Below, in pieces: positions 1 through 6,100 of a DNA stretch of 6,226 bases. The DNA lies in NCBI GenBank assembly GCA_012513235.1, contig JAAZCO010000133.1:1-6226 (forward strand), in the 5' to 3' direction. Within the stretch, counting starts at the first letter, position 1. Each line of letters starts with the position of its first letter. Both the position numbers and the translations under genes were made by a program. This stretch comes from Gammaproteobacteria bacterium (GTDB lineage Bacteria; Pseudomonadota; Gammaproteobacteria; Pseudomonadales; Pseudomonadaceae). Under the pieces are notes generated by a model that was not told the DNA's origin, searched no databases, and saw nothing but the letters and a program-made list of their open reading frames with translations.

Positions 1-885
1 CCGACCTACGGACGTATTTCACGCTGGGGTATGACCGCTTACGCATCAAGCTTTGATCAGGCAGGTTTTTTAGCCCACAACGCTGAAGATTGCGCCATGT
101 TACTGCAAGCCACTGCTGGCTTTGATGAGCGCGACTCCACCAGCGCCCAACAGCCTGTGGATGATTACACAGCGAGCTTCACACAACCGCTTAAAGGCTT
201 ACGCATTGGCTTGCCCAAAGAGTACTTTTGCAGCAGCTTAGATGCGCGCATTGGTGATGTGGTCAACACGGCCATTGAGCAACTCAAGCAATTGGGTGCA
301 ACCTTTGTTGATATCAGCCTGCCAACTTTGCCGCACGCAGTGCCTGCTTACTACGTGATTGCCTCAGCGGAAGCCTCCACCAACTTGGCACGCTTTGACG
401 GTGTGCGCTTTGGTCACCGCTGCGCAGATCCAAAAGATTTAGAAGATCTGTATGTGCGCTCACGCGACGAAGCCTTTGGTGATGAAGTCAAGCGCCGCAT
501 TATGATGGGCACCTATGCGCTATCGACCGGCTACTACGATGCTTACTATTTAAAAGCGCAAAAGATTCGTCGTTTAATTAAAAACGATTTTGTCAGCGCC
601 TTTAAAGATGTCGATCTTATTCTCGGCCCAACTACGCCCAACTTACCTTGGCAGTTAGGCGCTAAGGCCAATGATCCAGTGGCTGCGTACTTGGAAGATA
701 TCTATACCGTACCCGCCAACTTGGCAGGTATCCCTGGTCTATCCATGCCCGCTGGCATGATTGATGGCTTACCGGTCGGCGTACAATTGCAAGCTCCGTA
801 CTTCCAAGAAGCACGCATGCTGCAAGTGGCACACCAATTTCAACAACACACTGCTTGGCACACTAACGCGCCAGCCGGATTCTGA
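1..885 (+). CDS. gatA: Aspartyl/glutamyl-tRNA amidotransferase subunit A, GatA (5' end missing)
   Basis: GatA is the glutaminase subunit of the cytoplasmic GatCAB complex. It releases ammonia from glutamine and passes it to GatB for amidation of Asp-tRNA(Asn) or Glu-tRNA(Gln). The frame is open from base 1, and the residues before the first ATG (position 31) read PTYGRISRWG, a conserved GatA stretch, so that ATG is internal. The 294 codons seen are the C-terminal three-fifths of a family of about 480 residues. The amidase Lys-Ser-Ser catalytic residues normally lie upstream of this point, so the active site cannot be checked here. Conserved blocks present are ASSFDQAG, LRIGLPKEYF, the glutamine-pocket region GTYALSTGYYDAYY, LGPTTPNLPW and VPANLAGIPGLSMPAG, then DGLPVGVQLQAP near the end. 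No frameshift is visible. In pseudomonads gatC usually precedes gatA; that lies outside the window. GatB starts 11 bases after the stop codon, so the two are cotranscribed. Confidence 0.97.
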   Translation, partial: PTYGRISRWGMTAYASSFDQAGFLAHNAEDCAMLLQATAGFDERDSTSAQQPVDDYTASFTQPLKGLRIGLPKEYFCSSLDARIGDVVNTAIEQLKQLGATFVDISLPTLPHAVPAYYVIASAEASTNLARFDGVRFGHRCADPKDLEDLYVRSRDEAFGDEVKRRIMMGTYALSTGYYDAYYLKAQKIRRLIKNDFVSAFKDVDLILGPTTPNLPWQLGAKANDPVAAYLEDIYTVPANLAGIPGLSMPAGMIDGLPVGVQLQAPYFQEARMLQVAHQFQQHTAWHTNAPAGF

Positions 886-888
886 GGA
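883..888 (+). promoter_or_regulatory. Ribosome binding site of gatB, overlapping the gatA stop codon
   Basis: TGAGGA is a good Shine-Dalgarno match lying 8 bases before the gatB ATG at 897. Its first three bases are the gatA stop codon TGA. Ribosomes finishing gatA therefore end on the gatB binding site, an arrangement expected to couple translation of the two subunits and keep them in balance. The coupling is inferred; the overlap is seen directly. Confidence 0.8.
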
Positions 889-896
889 CGACTCAC

Positions 897-2342
897 ATGC
901 AATGGGAAACCGTGATCGGGCTGGAAATCCACGCACAGCTCGCAACTAACACTAAAATATTCTCCGGCAGCGACACCACCTTTGGTGCCGAACCCAACAC
1001 CCAGGCCAGCCTGATTGATTTGGCGATGCCGGGCACTTTGCCTGTTCTAAACCAAGAGGCCGTACGTATGGCCTGCATGTTTGGTTTAGCAGTTGATGCG
1101 CATATTGCTGAATACAACGTATTTGACCGTAAAAACTACTTCTATCCTGACTTGCCTAAAGGCTATCAGACCAGCCAGATGGATCACCCTATCGTCGGCT
1201 TGGGTCATATGGATATTGCACTGGAAGACGGCAGCATTAAACGTGTTGGCATCACCCGTGCACACCTAGAAGAAGACGCCGGCAAAAGCTTGCACGAAGA
1301 CTTCAGTGGTATGACCGGTATTGACCTTAACCGTGCTGGCACACCACTATTGGAAATCGTCTCTGAGCCGGAACTGTGCAACGCTAAAGAAGCTGTGGCC
1401 TACGCAAAAGCTATCCACACTTTAGTGCGTTACTTAAATATCTGTGACGGCAATATGGCCGAAGGCTCATTCCGTTGCGACTGTAACGTATCAGTGCGTC
1501 CTAAAGGCCAAACCAAGCTGGGTACACGTACAGAAATTAAAAACGTCAACTCGTTTCGCTTTATTGAGCGCGCTATCAATCATGAAGTTCAGCGTCAAAT
1601 TGAATTGATTGAAGATGGCGGCGCAGTTGTGCAAGAAACACGCTTGTACGATCCTAACAAAGATGAAACCCGCTCCATGCGCAGTAAAGAAGAAGCCAAC
1701 GACTACCGTTACTTCCCTTGCCCTGACTTATTACCGGTGCACATCCCGCGCGAAACCTTGGATGATTTGCGCACTAAGCTGCCTGAATTGCCCACACAAA
1801 AGCGTGAGCGTTTTGAGTCGGCTTTTGGCCTCTCAACTTACGATGCCAGCGTGCTGTGCGCCAGCCGCGAACTGGCCAACTACTTTGAAGTGGTGGAGAA
1901 GATCTGTCAGGACGCTAAGTTGGCAACCAACTGGGTGATGGGCGAACTGTCCAGCTTACTCAACAAAGAGAACTTAGATATCACTGAATCGCCAGTGAGT
2001 GCAGAACAGCTCGGCGGCATGCTAGTGCGCATCAAAGACCACACCATTTCTGGCAAAATCGCCAAGATGGTCTTTGAAGCGATGGCGGCTGGCGAAGGCG
2101 ATGCGGATACCATCATTGAACAACGCGGCCTCAAGCAGGTCACAGATAGCGGCGCCATTGAAGCGATGCTCGATGAAGTCTTAGCCGCTAACGCTGAGCA
2201 AGTTGAGCAGTACCGTGCTAGCGATGAAAACAAACGCGGCAAGATGTTTGGTTTCTTTGTTGGTCAAGCGATGCGCGCCTCAAAAGGTAAAGCCAACCCG
2301 CAACAAGTCAACGAGTTACTCAAGCAAAAACTTGATCAGTAA
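897..2342 (+). CDS. gatB: Aspartyl/glutamyl-tRNA amidotransferase subunit B, GatB
   Basis: GatB is the tRNA-binding, kinase-like subunit of GatCAB. It activates the side-chain carboxylate of tRNA-bound Asp or Glu with ATP, then amidates it with ammonia from GatA. The protein has 481 residues, the normal full length. The N-terminal cradle domain opens with VIGLEIHAQL (residues 6-15), where E10 and H12 match known metal ligands; HLEEDAGK (123-130) holds the partner E125. The family signature IDLNRAGTPLLEI is at 142-154, EGSFRCDCNVSVRP at 189-202, GTRTEIKNVNSFRFIE at 209-224 and DYRYFPCPDLLPV at 269-281. Residues from about 290 to the end form the helical and YqeY-like tRNA-contacting tail, finishing with GKANPQQVNELLKQKL. 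The ATG at 897 is chosen for its strong ribosome binding site and because the conserved motif begins within the first 10 residues. Pseudomonas aeruginosa is known to rely on GatCAB for Asn-tRNA; the same role is likely here. The downstream hairpin probably ends the operon. Confidence 0.98.
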   Translation: MQWETVIGLEIHAQLATNTKIFSGSDTTFGAEPNTQASLIDLAMPGTLPVLNQEAVRMACMFGLAVDAHIAEYNVFDRKNYFYPDLPKGYQTSQMDHPIVGLGHMDIALEDGSIKRVGITRAHLEEDAGKSLHEDFSGMTGIDLNRAGTPLLEIVSEPELCNAKEAVAYAKAIHTLVRYLNICDGNMAEGSFRCDCNVSVRPKGQTKLGTRTEIKNVNSFRFIERAINHEVQRQIELIEDGGAVVQETRLYDPNKDETRSMRSKEEANDYRYFPCPDLLPVHIPRETLDDLRTKLPELPTQKRERFESAFGLSTYDASVLCASRELANYFEVVEKICQDAKLATNWVMGELSSLLNKENLDITESPVSAEQLGGMLVRIKDHTISGKIAKMVFEAMAAGEGDADTIIEQRGLKQVTDSGAIEAMLDEVLAANAEQVEQYRASDENKRGKMFGFFVGQAMRASKGKANPQQVNELLKQKLDQ

Positions 2343-2355
2343 CCTGTGACTGCAT

Positions 2356-2385
2356 TGCAGCTGGTTTAAACGCCAGCTGCATTTT
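2356..2385 (+). terminator. Probable rho-independent terminator after gatB
   Basis: TGCAGCTGG (2356-2364) and CCAGCTGCA (2373-2381) form a perfect 9-bp stem around the 8-base loop TTTAAACG. TTTT (2382-2385) follows at once. The hairpin starts 13 bases after the gatB stop, the right place to end the gat transcript. The T run is short, so some read-through into the lipoprotein gene 34 bases further on is possible. Confidence 0.65.
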
Positions 2386-2418
2386 GCACCCACTGCACAC
2401 TGCCCAAGGATCTGTTAT

Positions 2419-2787
2419 ATGCGAATCTACGCCCTACTAGCAGCACTGCTTTTGTTAAGCGCCTGCTCCTCACAACGCACCGCCCCACCCGCCTCAGACA
2501 CTATCAGTGGCCAAGCCTCATGGTATGGCGCCAAACATCATGGTAAAAAAACCGCCAGCGGCGAGCGCTTCAATCAACATGCACTCACAGCGGCACATCG
2601 CACTTTAGCTTTTGGCACGCGAGTCAAAGTCACCAATACGCGTAATAACAAAAGCGTCACCGTGCGCGTGAATGATCGCGGCCCCTATAGCAAAGGGCGC
2701 ATCATTGATTTATCCCGTGCTGCCGCCAACAAAATCGACATGCTCAATAGCGGTGTAGCGCCAGTTCGCTTGCAAGTATTACGCTAG
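2419..2787 (+). CDS. Small RlpA-like lipoprotein with a double-psi beta-barrel, no SPOR domain
   Basis: This 122-residue protein has a lipoprotein signal: MR, a hydrophobic stretch at 4-13 and the lipobox LSAC (13-16), giving lipidated C16. Ser follows the Cys, so the outer membrane is the expected site. After a short linker (17-29) residues 30-121 form one RlpA-like double-psi beta-barrel: GQASWYG (31-37), TASGERF (45-51), LTAAHRTLAFGT (56-67), VRVNDRGPY (82-90) and GRIIDLSRAAA (93-103). E49, H60 and D86 match the acidic and histidine residues linked to lytic transglycosylase activity in RlpA, so cleavage of peptidoglycan glycan strands is plausible but unproven. Full RlpA proteins carry a C-terminal SPOR domain that binds denuded septal glycan; this one stops right after the barrel. 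It is probably a short paralogue, so the symbol rlpA is not assigned. AAGGA (2406-2410), 8 bases before the ATG, supports the start. A pseudomonad short RlpA-like gene next to gatB is known to me (PA4485 position in P. aeruginosa), from memory. Confidence 0.9.
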   Translation: MRIYALLAALLLLSACSSQRTAPPASDTISGQASWYGAKHHGKKTASGERFNQHALTAAHRTLAFGTRVKVTNTRNNKSVTVRVNDRGPYSKGRIIDLSRAAANKIDMLNSGVAPVRLQVLR

Positions 2788-2885
2788 TGATGCGCACCCA
2801 TTATTTGTATTAAAATCCATTACCCATGCAACACAACCTGCTAATCTAGCATCTATTACCCTATCTCAAGAGTTCGAACTACTGC

Positions 2886-3989
2886 ATGTCTATTCTTACC
2901 TTTGTTTATTTGATCGGCGGCTTTGTTTTGCTGGTACTCGGTGCTGAAGTTTTAGTGCGTGGTGCCGCGCGCCTAGCAGCCCGTTTTGGTATTTCACCGT
3001 TAATTATCGGTTTAACTGTGGTGGCCTTTGGCACCAGCGCTCCGGAAATGGCGGTCAGCACCCAGTCGGCTTTTATGGGCCAAGGTGATATTGCGATTGG
3101 TAACGTGATTGGCAGTAATATTTTTAACGTCTTAATGGTGCTGGGTTTATCAGCACTGATTATTCCACTGGTTGTCTCACGGCAACTGGTGCGCTTTGAT
3201 GTGCCTATTATGATTGCCGCAGGCTTGCTTGCTTGGTTTCTAGCCTTGGATGGCAGCTACAGTCGCATCGATGGCTTGATTTTATTTAGCTGTATTATTA
3301 TTTATACCGGTTATTTAATTATCAGCAGCCTCAAAGCTTTTAAGGCCGGTAAAACCTTAGCGAGTGACGATGAATACACCGCAGATATTAACCCGCACCG
3401 CTTTGCTTCGCTCATTAATATAGCTTATCTAGTCATAGGCTTAGTCTTATTGGTCACTGGCTCAAACTTACTGGTCACTGGTGCAGTCAGCTTGGCGCAA
3501 GCCTTAGGTTTATCCGAACTGGTGATTGGCCTGACGATTATTGCGATAGGTACATCACTGCCTGAGCTGGCCACGTCTTTAATTGCAGCGTGGAAAGGCG
3601 AGCGTGATATTGCCGTGGGTAATATTGTCGGCAGTAACTTATTTAACTTGCTCGCGGTACTGGGTTTAGCTGGTTTAGTCTCACCAGAGAATATTGCTGT
3701 GGCACGCAGCGCGATTGAGTTTGATTTCCCGGTGATGATGGCAGTGATGGTAGCTTGCCTGCCGGTATTCTTTGCTGGCTATAGCATTAACCGCTGGGAA
3801 GGCGCACTGTTTTTAGGTTACTACATCGCCTATACCGCCTACTTGATTATGCAAAGCAATGGCGAACCTTTTGCTAACACCTTTGCCGATGCCATGTTCG
3901 GCTATGTGGTACCGTTAACGGCAATTACCCTATTTGTGATTGCCGCGCGCGCATGGCGTATTCAGCGTGGTTTATCTGTTGATCATTAA
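2886..3989 (+). CDS. Calcium/sodium antiporter, CaCA family, YrbG type
   Basis: This is an inner-membrane cation exchanger of 367 residues. It has two homologous halves in the CaCA pattern. The alpha-1 repeat (about 41-91) holds GLTVVAFGTSAPE (42-54) and GNVIGSNIFN (72-81). The alpha-2 repeat (about 214-264) holds GLTIIAIGTSLPE (215-227) and GNIVGSNLFN (245-254). By family knowledge E54 and E227 bind Ca2+, helped by S51, S77, S224, S250, N81 and N254. Helices are judged at about 4-24, 36-58, 73-97, 104-121, 128-148, 175-200, 209-233, 243-266, 278-298, 303-322 and 337-355. A charged loop at 149-173 joins the halves. An eleventh helix and basic tail after about 330 make it longer than YrbG of about 325 residues. 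The ion exchanged is inferred; Na+/Ca2+ is likeliest, H+/Ca2+ possible. The best ribosome binding site, AAGAG (2868-2872), is 13 bases from the ATG, so it is weak. The 98-base gap upstream shows no convincing promoter or terminator. Confidence 0.93.
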   Translation: MSILTFVYLIGGFVLLVLGAEVLVRGAARLAARFGISPLIIGLTVVAFGTSAPEMAVSTQSAFMGQGDIAIGNVIGSNIFNVLMVLGLSALIIPLVVSRQLVRFDVPIMIAAGLLAWFLALDGSYSRIDGLILFSCIIIYTGYLIISSLKAFKAGKTLASDDEYTADINPHRFASLINIAYLVIGLVLLVTGSNLLVTGAVSLAQALGLSELVIGLTIIAIGTSLPELATSLIAAWKGERDIAVGNIVGSNLFNLLAVLGLAGLVSPENIAVARSAIEFDFPVMMAVMVACLPVFFAGYSINRWEGALFLGYYIAYTAYLIMQSNGEPFANTFADAMFGYVVPLTAITLFVIAARAWRIQRGLSVDH

Positions 3990-4050
3990 TTGCACGGCAC
4001 GTCGATGATTCGACACAGCCGGCACAGCGCTTTAAAACAATGAGAGCTTT

Positions 4051-5082
4051 ATGGCCAAACGTATACTCAACCGCCGTCAAGGCTGGCGTATTAACAAGAT
4101 TCAAGATGAGCGTCTTGCTCGCGCGGCAAAGCGCGAGGAACGCACCTTAGAAGAACTCGACGGCGGCGATCTCGGTGCCGAACAGCACGGTTTAGTGATT
4201 GCTCACTTTGGCGTTCAAGTGGAAGTCGAAACAGAAGATCCCGAGTTCGCAGGACAAACTTATCGCTGCTATCTACGCGCCAACTTACCTGCGCTGGTCA
4301 CTGGTGACCGCGTAGTATGGCGTCCAGGTAATCAAGGCTTGGGCGTGATTGTTGCGCAACTGCCACGCCACAGTGAGTTACGTCGCCCAGACTCTCGCGG
4401 CACATTAAAACCCGTTGCCGCCAACGTTGATTTAATTGTGATTGTCTTTGCGCCGCTGCCCGAGCCGCACGCCAACTTAATTGACCGCTATATTATTGCT
4501 GCTGAGCACGCTGGTATTAAGCCACTGCTGCTACTCAACAAGTCTGACTTACTTGACGCCAGCGGTGAGTCACGCGTGCACAGCTTGCTCAACACCTACC
4601 ATACGCTGGGTTACCCCTTGCTCGAAGTTTCAGCGTATTCAGGTGATGGCTTAGAGAAACTGCAAGCGCAATTGAATGATCAAGTCAGTGTGTTTGTGGG
4701 GCAATCTGGCGTGGGTAAATCATCACTGGTCAATCGTTTACTGCCCAACACAGATACACGGGTGGGCGCGCTGTCAGAACTGACTGGGAAAGGTACGCAC
4801 ACCACCACCACCGCACGCTTATTTCACTTTCCTGCAGGTGGCGATCTGATTGACTCACCGGGTATTCGTGAATTTGGCTTAGGCCACGTCAGCGTGACGG
4901 ATGTCGAGGCGGGCTTTATTGAGTTCCAAGAATACTTGGGCCATTGTCGTTTTCGCAACTGCAGCCATGAACACGAACCTGGCTGCGCCCTATTAGCTGC
5001 AGTAGCTGATGGGCATATCAACCCGCAACGACTCGCCAGCTTCAAGCATATTATTAGCGGCATCAGCACTGAACAGTACTGA
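4051..5082 (+). CDS. rsgA: Small ribosomal subunit biogenesis GTPase RsgA (YjeQ)
   Basis: RsgA is a circularly permuted GTPase that binds the 30S subunit late in assembly, checks the decoding centre and helps release RbfA. The protein has 343 residues, full length. A basic N-terminal extension (1-35, rich in Arg and Lys) precedes an OB-fold RNA-binding domain (about 45-108). The GTPase motifs come in permuted order: G4 NKSD (163-166), G5 SAYSGDG (194-200), G1 P-loop GQSGVGKS (217-224), the G2 region GKGTHTTTT (246-254) and G3 DSPG (268-271). The C-terminal zinc finger reads C299-x4-C304-x-H306-x5-C312, all four ligands intact. TGAGAG (4041-4046) is a moderate ribosome binding site close to the ATG. 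The gene lies 61 bases after the antiporter stop with no clear promoter or terminator between, so cotranscription is possible. It converges on motB across a shared hairpin. In Pseudomonas rsgA also borders motB, usually with orn on its other side; here the antiporter takes that place. Confidence 0.98.
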   Translation: MAKRILNRRQGWRINKIQDERLARAAKREERTLEELDGGDLGAEQHGLVIAHFGVQVEVETEDPEFAGQTYRCYLRANLPALVTGDRVVWRPGNQGLGVIVAQLPRHSELRRPDSRGTLKPVAANVDLIVIVFAPLPEPHANLIDRYIIAAEHAGIKPLLLLNKSDLLDASGESRVHSLLNTYHTLGYPLLEVSAYSGDGLEKLQAQLNDQVSVFVGQSGVGKSSLVNRLLPNTDTRVGALSELTGKGTHTTTTARLFHFPAGGDLIDSPGIREFGLGHVSVTDVEAGFIEFQEYLGHCRFRNCSHEHEPGCALLAAVADGHINPQRLASFKHIISGISTEQY

Positions 5083-5088
5083 ATCAAT

Positions 5089-5120
5089 ACGGCCCTGACA
5101 CAGACAGTGCTCAGGGCCGT
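5089..5120. terminator. Shared hairpin terminator between convergent rsgA and motB
   Basis: ACGGCCCTGA (5089-5098) and TCAGGGCCGT (5111-5120) form a perfect 10-bp GC-rich stem. The 12-base loop can pair further: CAC (5099-5101) with GTG (5107-5109), leaving C5110 bulged. The hairpin lies 6 bases from the rsgA stop and 6 bases from the motB stop, so it fills the 44-base gap symmetrically and could act on both transcripts. No T run follows directly on either strand; on + the first one (5131-5135) is 10 bases away, within motB. It may therefore work as a partial terminator or as a 3'-end stabiliser. Confidence 0.7.
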
Positions 5121-5126
5121 TAGCGA

Positions 5127-6095
5127 CTAGTTTTTCACATCATTAAACTGCAAGACACCCTGCTCAAACACATTGATACTCTCGCGCAAAGGCTTACCCG
5201 TTGGCGCAACACTGGTACCAGCGGCTTCTGCAGCTTCGGCGTCTGCTTCAGGCGCACCTTCAATGGCTTGTTGTGCACGTTTGGTCAAGACCAAAATATC
5301 AATGCGACGATTACTCGGGCTATAAGGATCCGCGCGATCAAATAATGCCGCTGAAGCATAACCGGCTACACGTGCGACTTTATCATCGCTTAAACCTCCG
5401 GCATGCAAAGCACGACGTGCAGCATTGGCGCGATTGACCGACAACTCCCAGTTACCAAAGCCTGCGTTACTCGCAAAGGGCTTAGCATCGGTATGCCCGC
5501 CAACACTGATTTTATTCGGCACCGAGCGCATGGTGTCAGCCATGATATAAAGAATATCTTCAAAATAAGGCTGCAGGCGGGCGCTACCTAAATCAAACAT
5601 CGGTCGGTTGGCCGCATCCACAATTTGAATGCGCAAACCGTCACGCGAGACATCCATAAGGATTTGTTCTTTGTAAGGGCGCAAATCAATATCTTCATTA
5701 ATTTTACGCTGCAGCTCAACCAGCAAAATATCTAAGCGCTCACGCTCCAACTGCTCAAACAATTGCGCTGCTTGTTCATCAGTCAGTGTTTGCGGGTCAA
5801 TTGTTGCTTGATCGCTGACTTCTGGGTTGAGTGTTTTATCCGGTGCAGGCGTGGGTGTACCGCCCAAATCAATCACATAGGGACTGGCGCTTTCGGAGAA
5901 ACCAATCGGGTCTTGAAAGTACCCAGAAATCGCTTTCTTTTGCTCAGGCGTGGTGGATGACATCAGCCACATCACCAAGAAAAACGCCATCATCGCCACC
6001 GCAAAGTCGGCAAAAGCAATTTTCCAGGCGCCACCGTGATGACCTGCAGCTATTTTCTTAACGCGTTTAACGATAATCGGCTGATTAGTATCCAT
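5127..6095 (-). CDS. motB: Flagellar motor stator protein MotB
   Basis: MotB anchors the MotA-MotB stator to peptidoglycan and carries the proton-binding aspartate of the ion channel. The 322-residue protein starts with a basic cytoplasmic stretch (PIIVKRVKK, 6-14), then WKIAFADFAVAMMAFFLVMW (24-43), one membrane helix at about 28-46 with the channel residue D30, equivalent to E. coli D32. Residues 50-65 match the plug that closes idle stators. A Pro- and acid-rich linker (about 70-110) and a charged helix (107-135) lead to the OmpA-like peptidoglycan-binding domain (about 150-272): GLRIQIVD, NRPMFDLGSA, GGHTDAKPF (199-207), NWELSVNRANAARRAL (215-230) and NRRIDILVL (262-270). An Ala/Glu-rich tail follows (278-291), ending in FEQGVLQFNDVKN. 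The ADF and AMMAFFLV pattern fits the proton-driven E. coli type, not the sodium-driven PomB type. The ATG at 6095 lies 5 bases after the motA stop, so the pair is an operon. P. aeruginosa has a second stator, MotCD; this set resembles MotAB. Confidence 0.97.
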   Translation of the reverse strand: MDTNQPIIVKRVKKIAAGHHGGAWKIAFADFAVAMMAFFLVMWLMSSTTPEQKKAISGYFQDPIGFSESASPYVIDLGGTPTPAPDKTLNPEVSDQATIDPQTLTDEQAAQLFEQLERERLDILLVELQRKINEDIDLRPYKEQILMDVSRDGLRIQIVDAANRPMFDLGSARLQPYFEDILYIMADTMRSVPNKISVGGHTDAKPFASNAGFGNWELSVNRANAARRALHAGGLSDDKVARVAGYASAALFDRADPYSPSNRRIDILVLTKRAQQAIEGAPEADAEAAEAAGTSVAPTGKPLRESINVFEQGVLQFNDVKN

Positions 6096-6100
6096 AGTTG

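Noticed and set aside
31..33. ATG at 31 as the true start of gatA
   Set aside because: The frame is open upstream to base 1 and encodes the conserved GatA stretch PTYGRISRWG, so this Met is internal and the gene is cut by the window edge.
893..1117. Open frame of 74 codons on the - strand over the start of gatB
   Set aside because: It lies wholly within a clear gatB reading frame, resembles no family I know and has no supporting context. It is a shadow of gatB.
1479..1488. Paired cysteines C194 and C196 in GatB as a possible novel metal site
   Set aside because: They lie in the conserved EGSFRCDCNVSVRP block. The first is general in the family and the second looks like a common proteobacterial variant, so no new site is supported.
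1907..2242. Open frame of 111 codons on the - strand inside gatB
   Set aside because: Ser- and Ala-rich translation typical of an antisense shadow, fully within the conserved GatB tail region.
2391..2404. Short tandem repeat CACTGCA-CACTGCC upstream of the lipoprotein gene
   Set aside because: Two imperfect 7-base copies in a 76-base gap are easily due to chance and match no site I know.
2788..2885. Possible promoter before the antiporter, with TAAAAT (2811-2816) as a -10 box
   Set aside because: No acceptable -35 box lies 16-18 bases upstream (TGATGC is poor), and other A+T-rich hexamers here are equally likely by chance.
4001..4014. Small hairpin GTCGA-TGAT-TCGAC between the antiporter and rsgA
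   Set aside because: Only a 5-bp stem with no T run after it. Too weak to call a terminator or an operator.
5201..6061. Several + strand open frames opposite motB
   Set aside because: All lie over a MotB frame with unmistakable motifs. Their translations are rich in Arg, His, Gln and Cys and look like no protein family.
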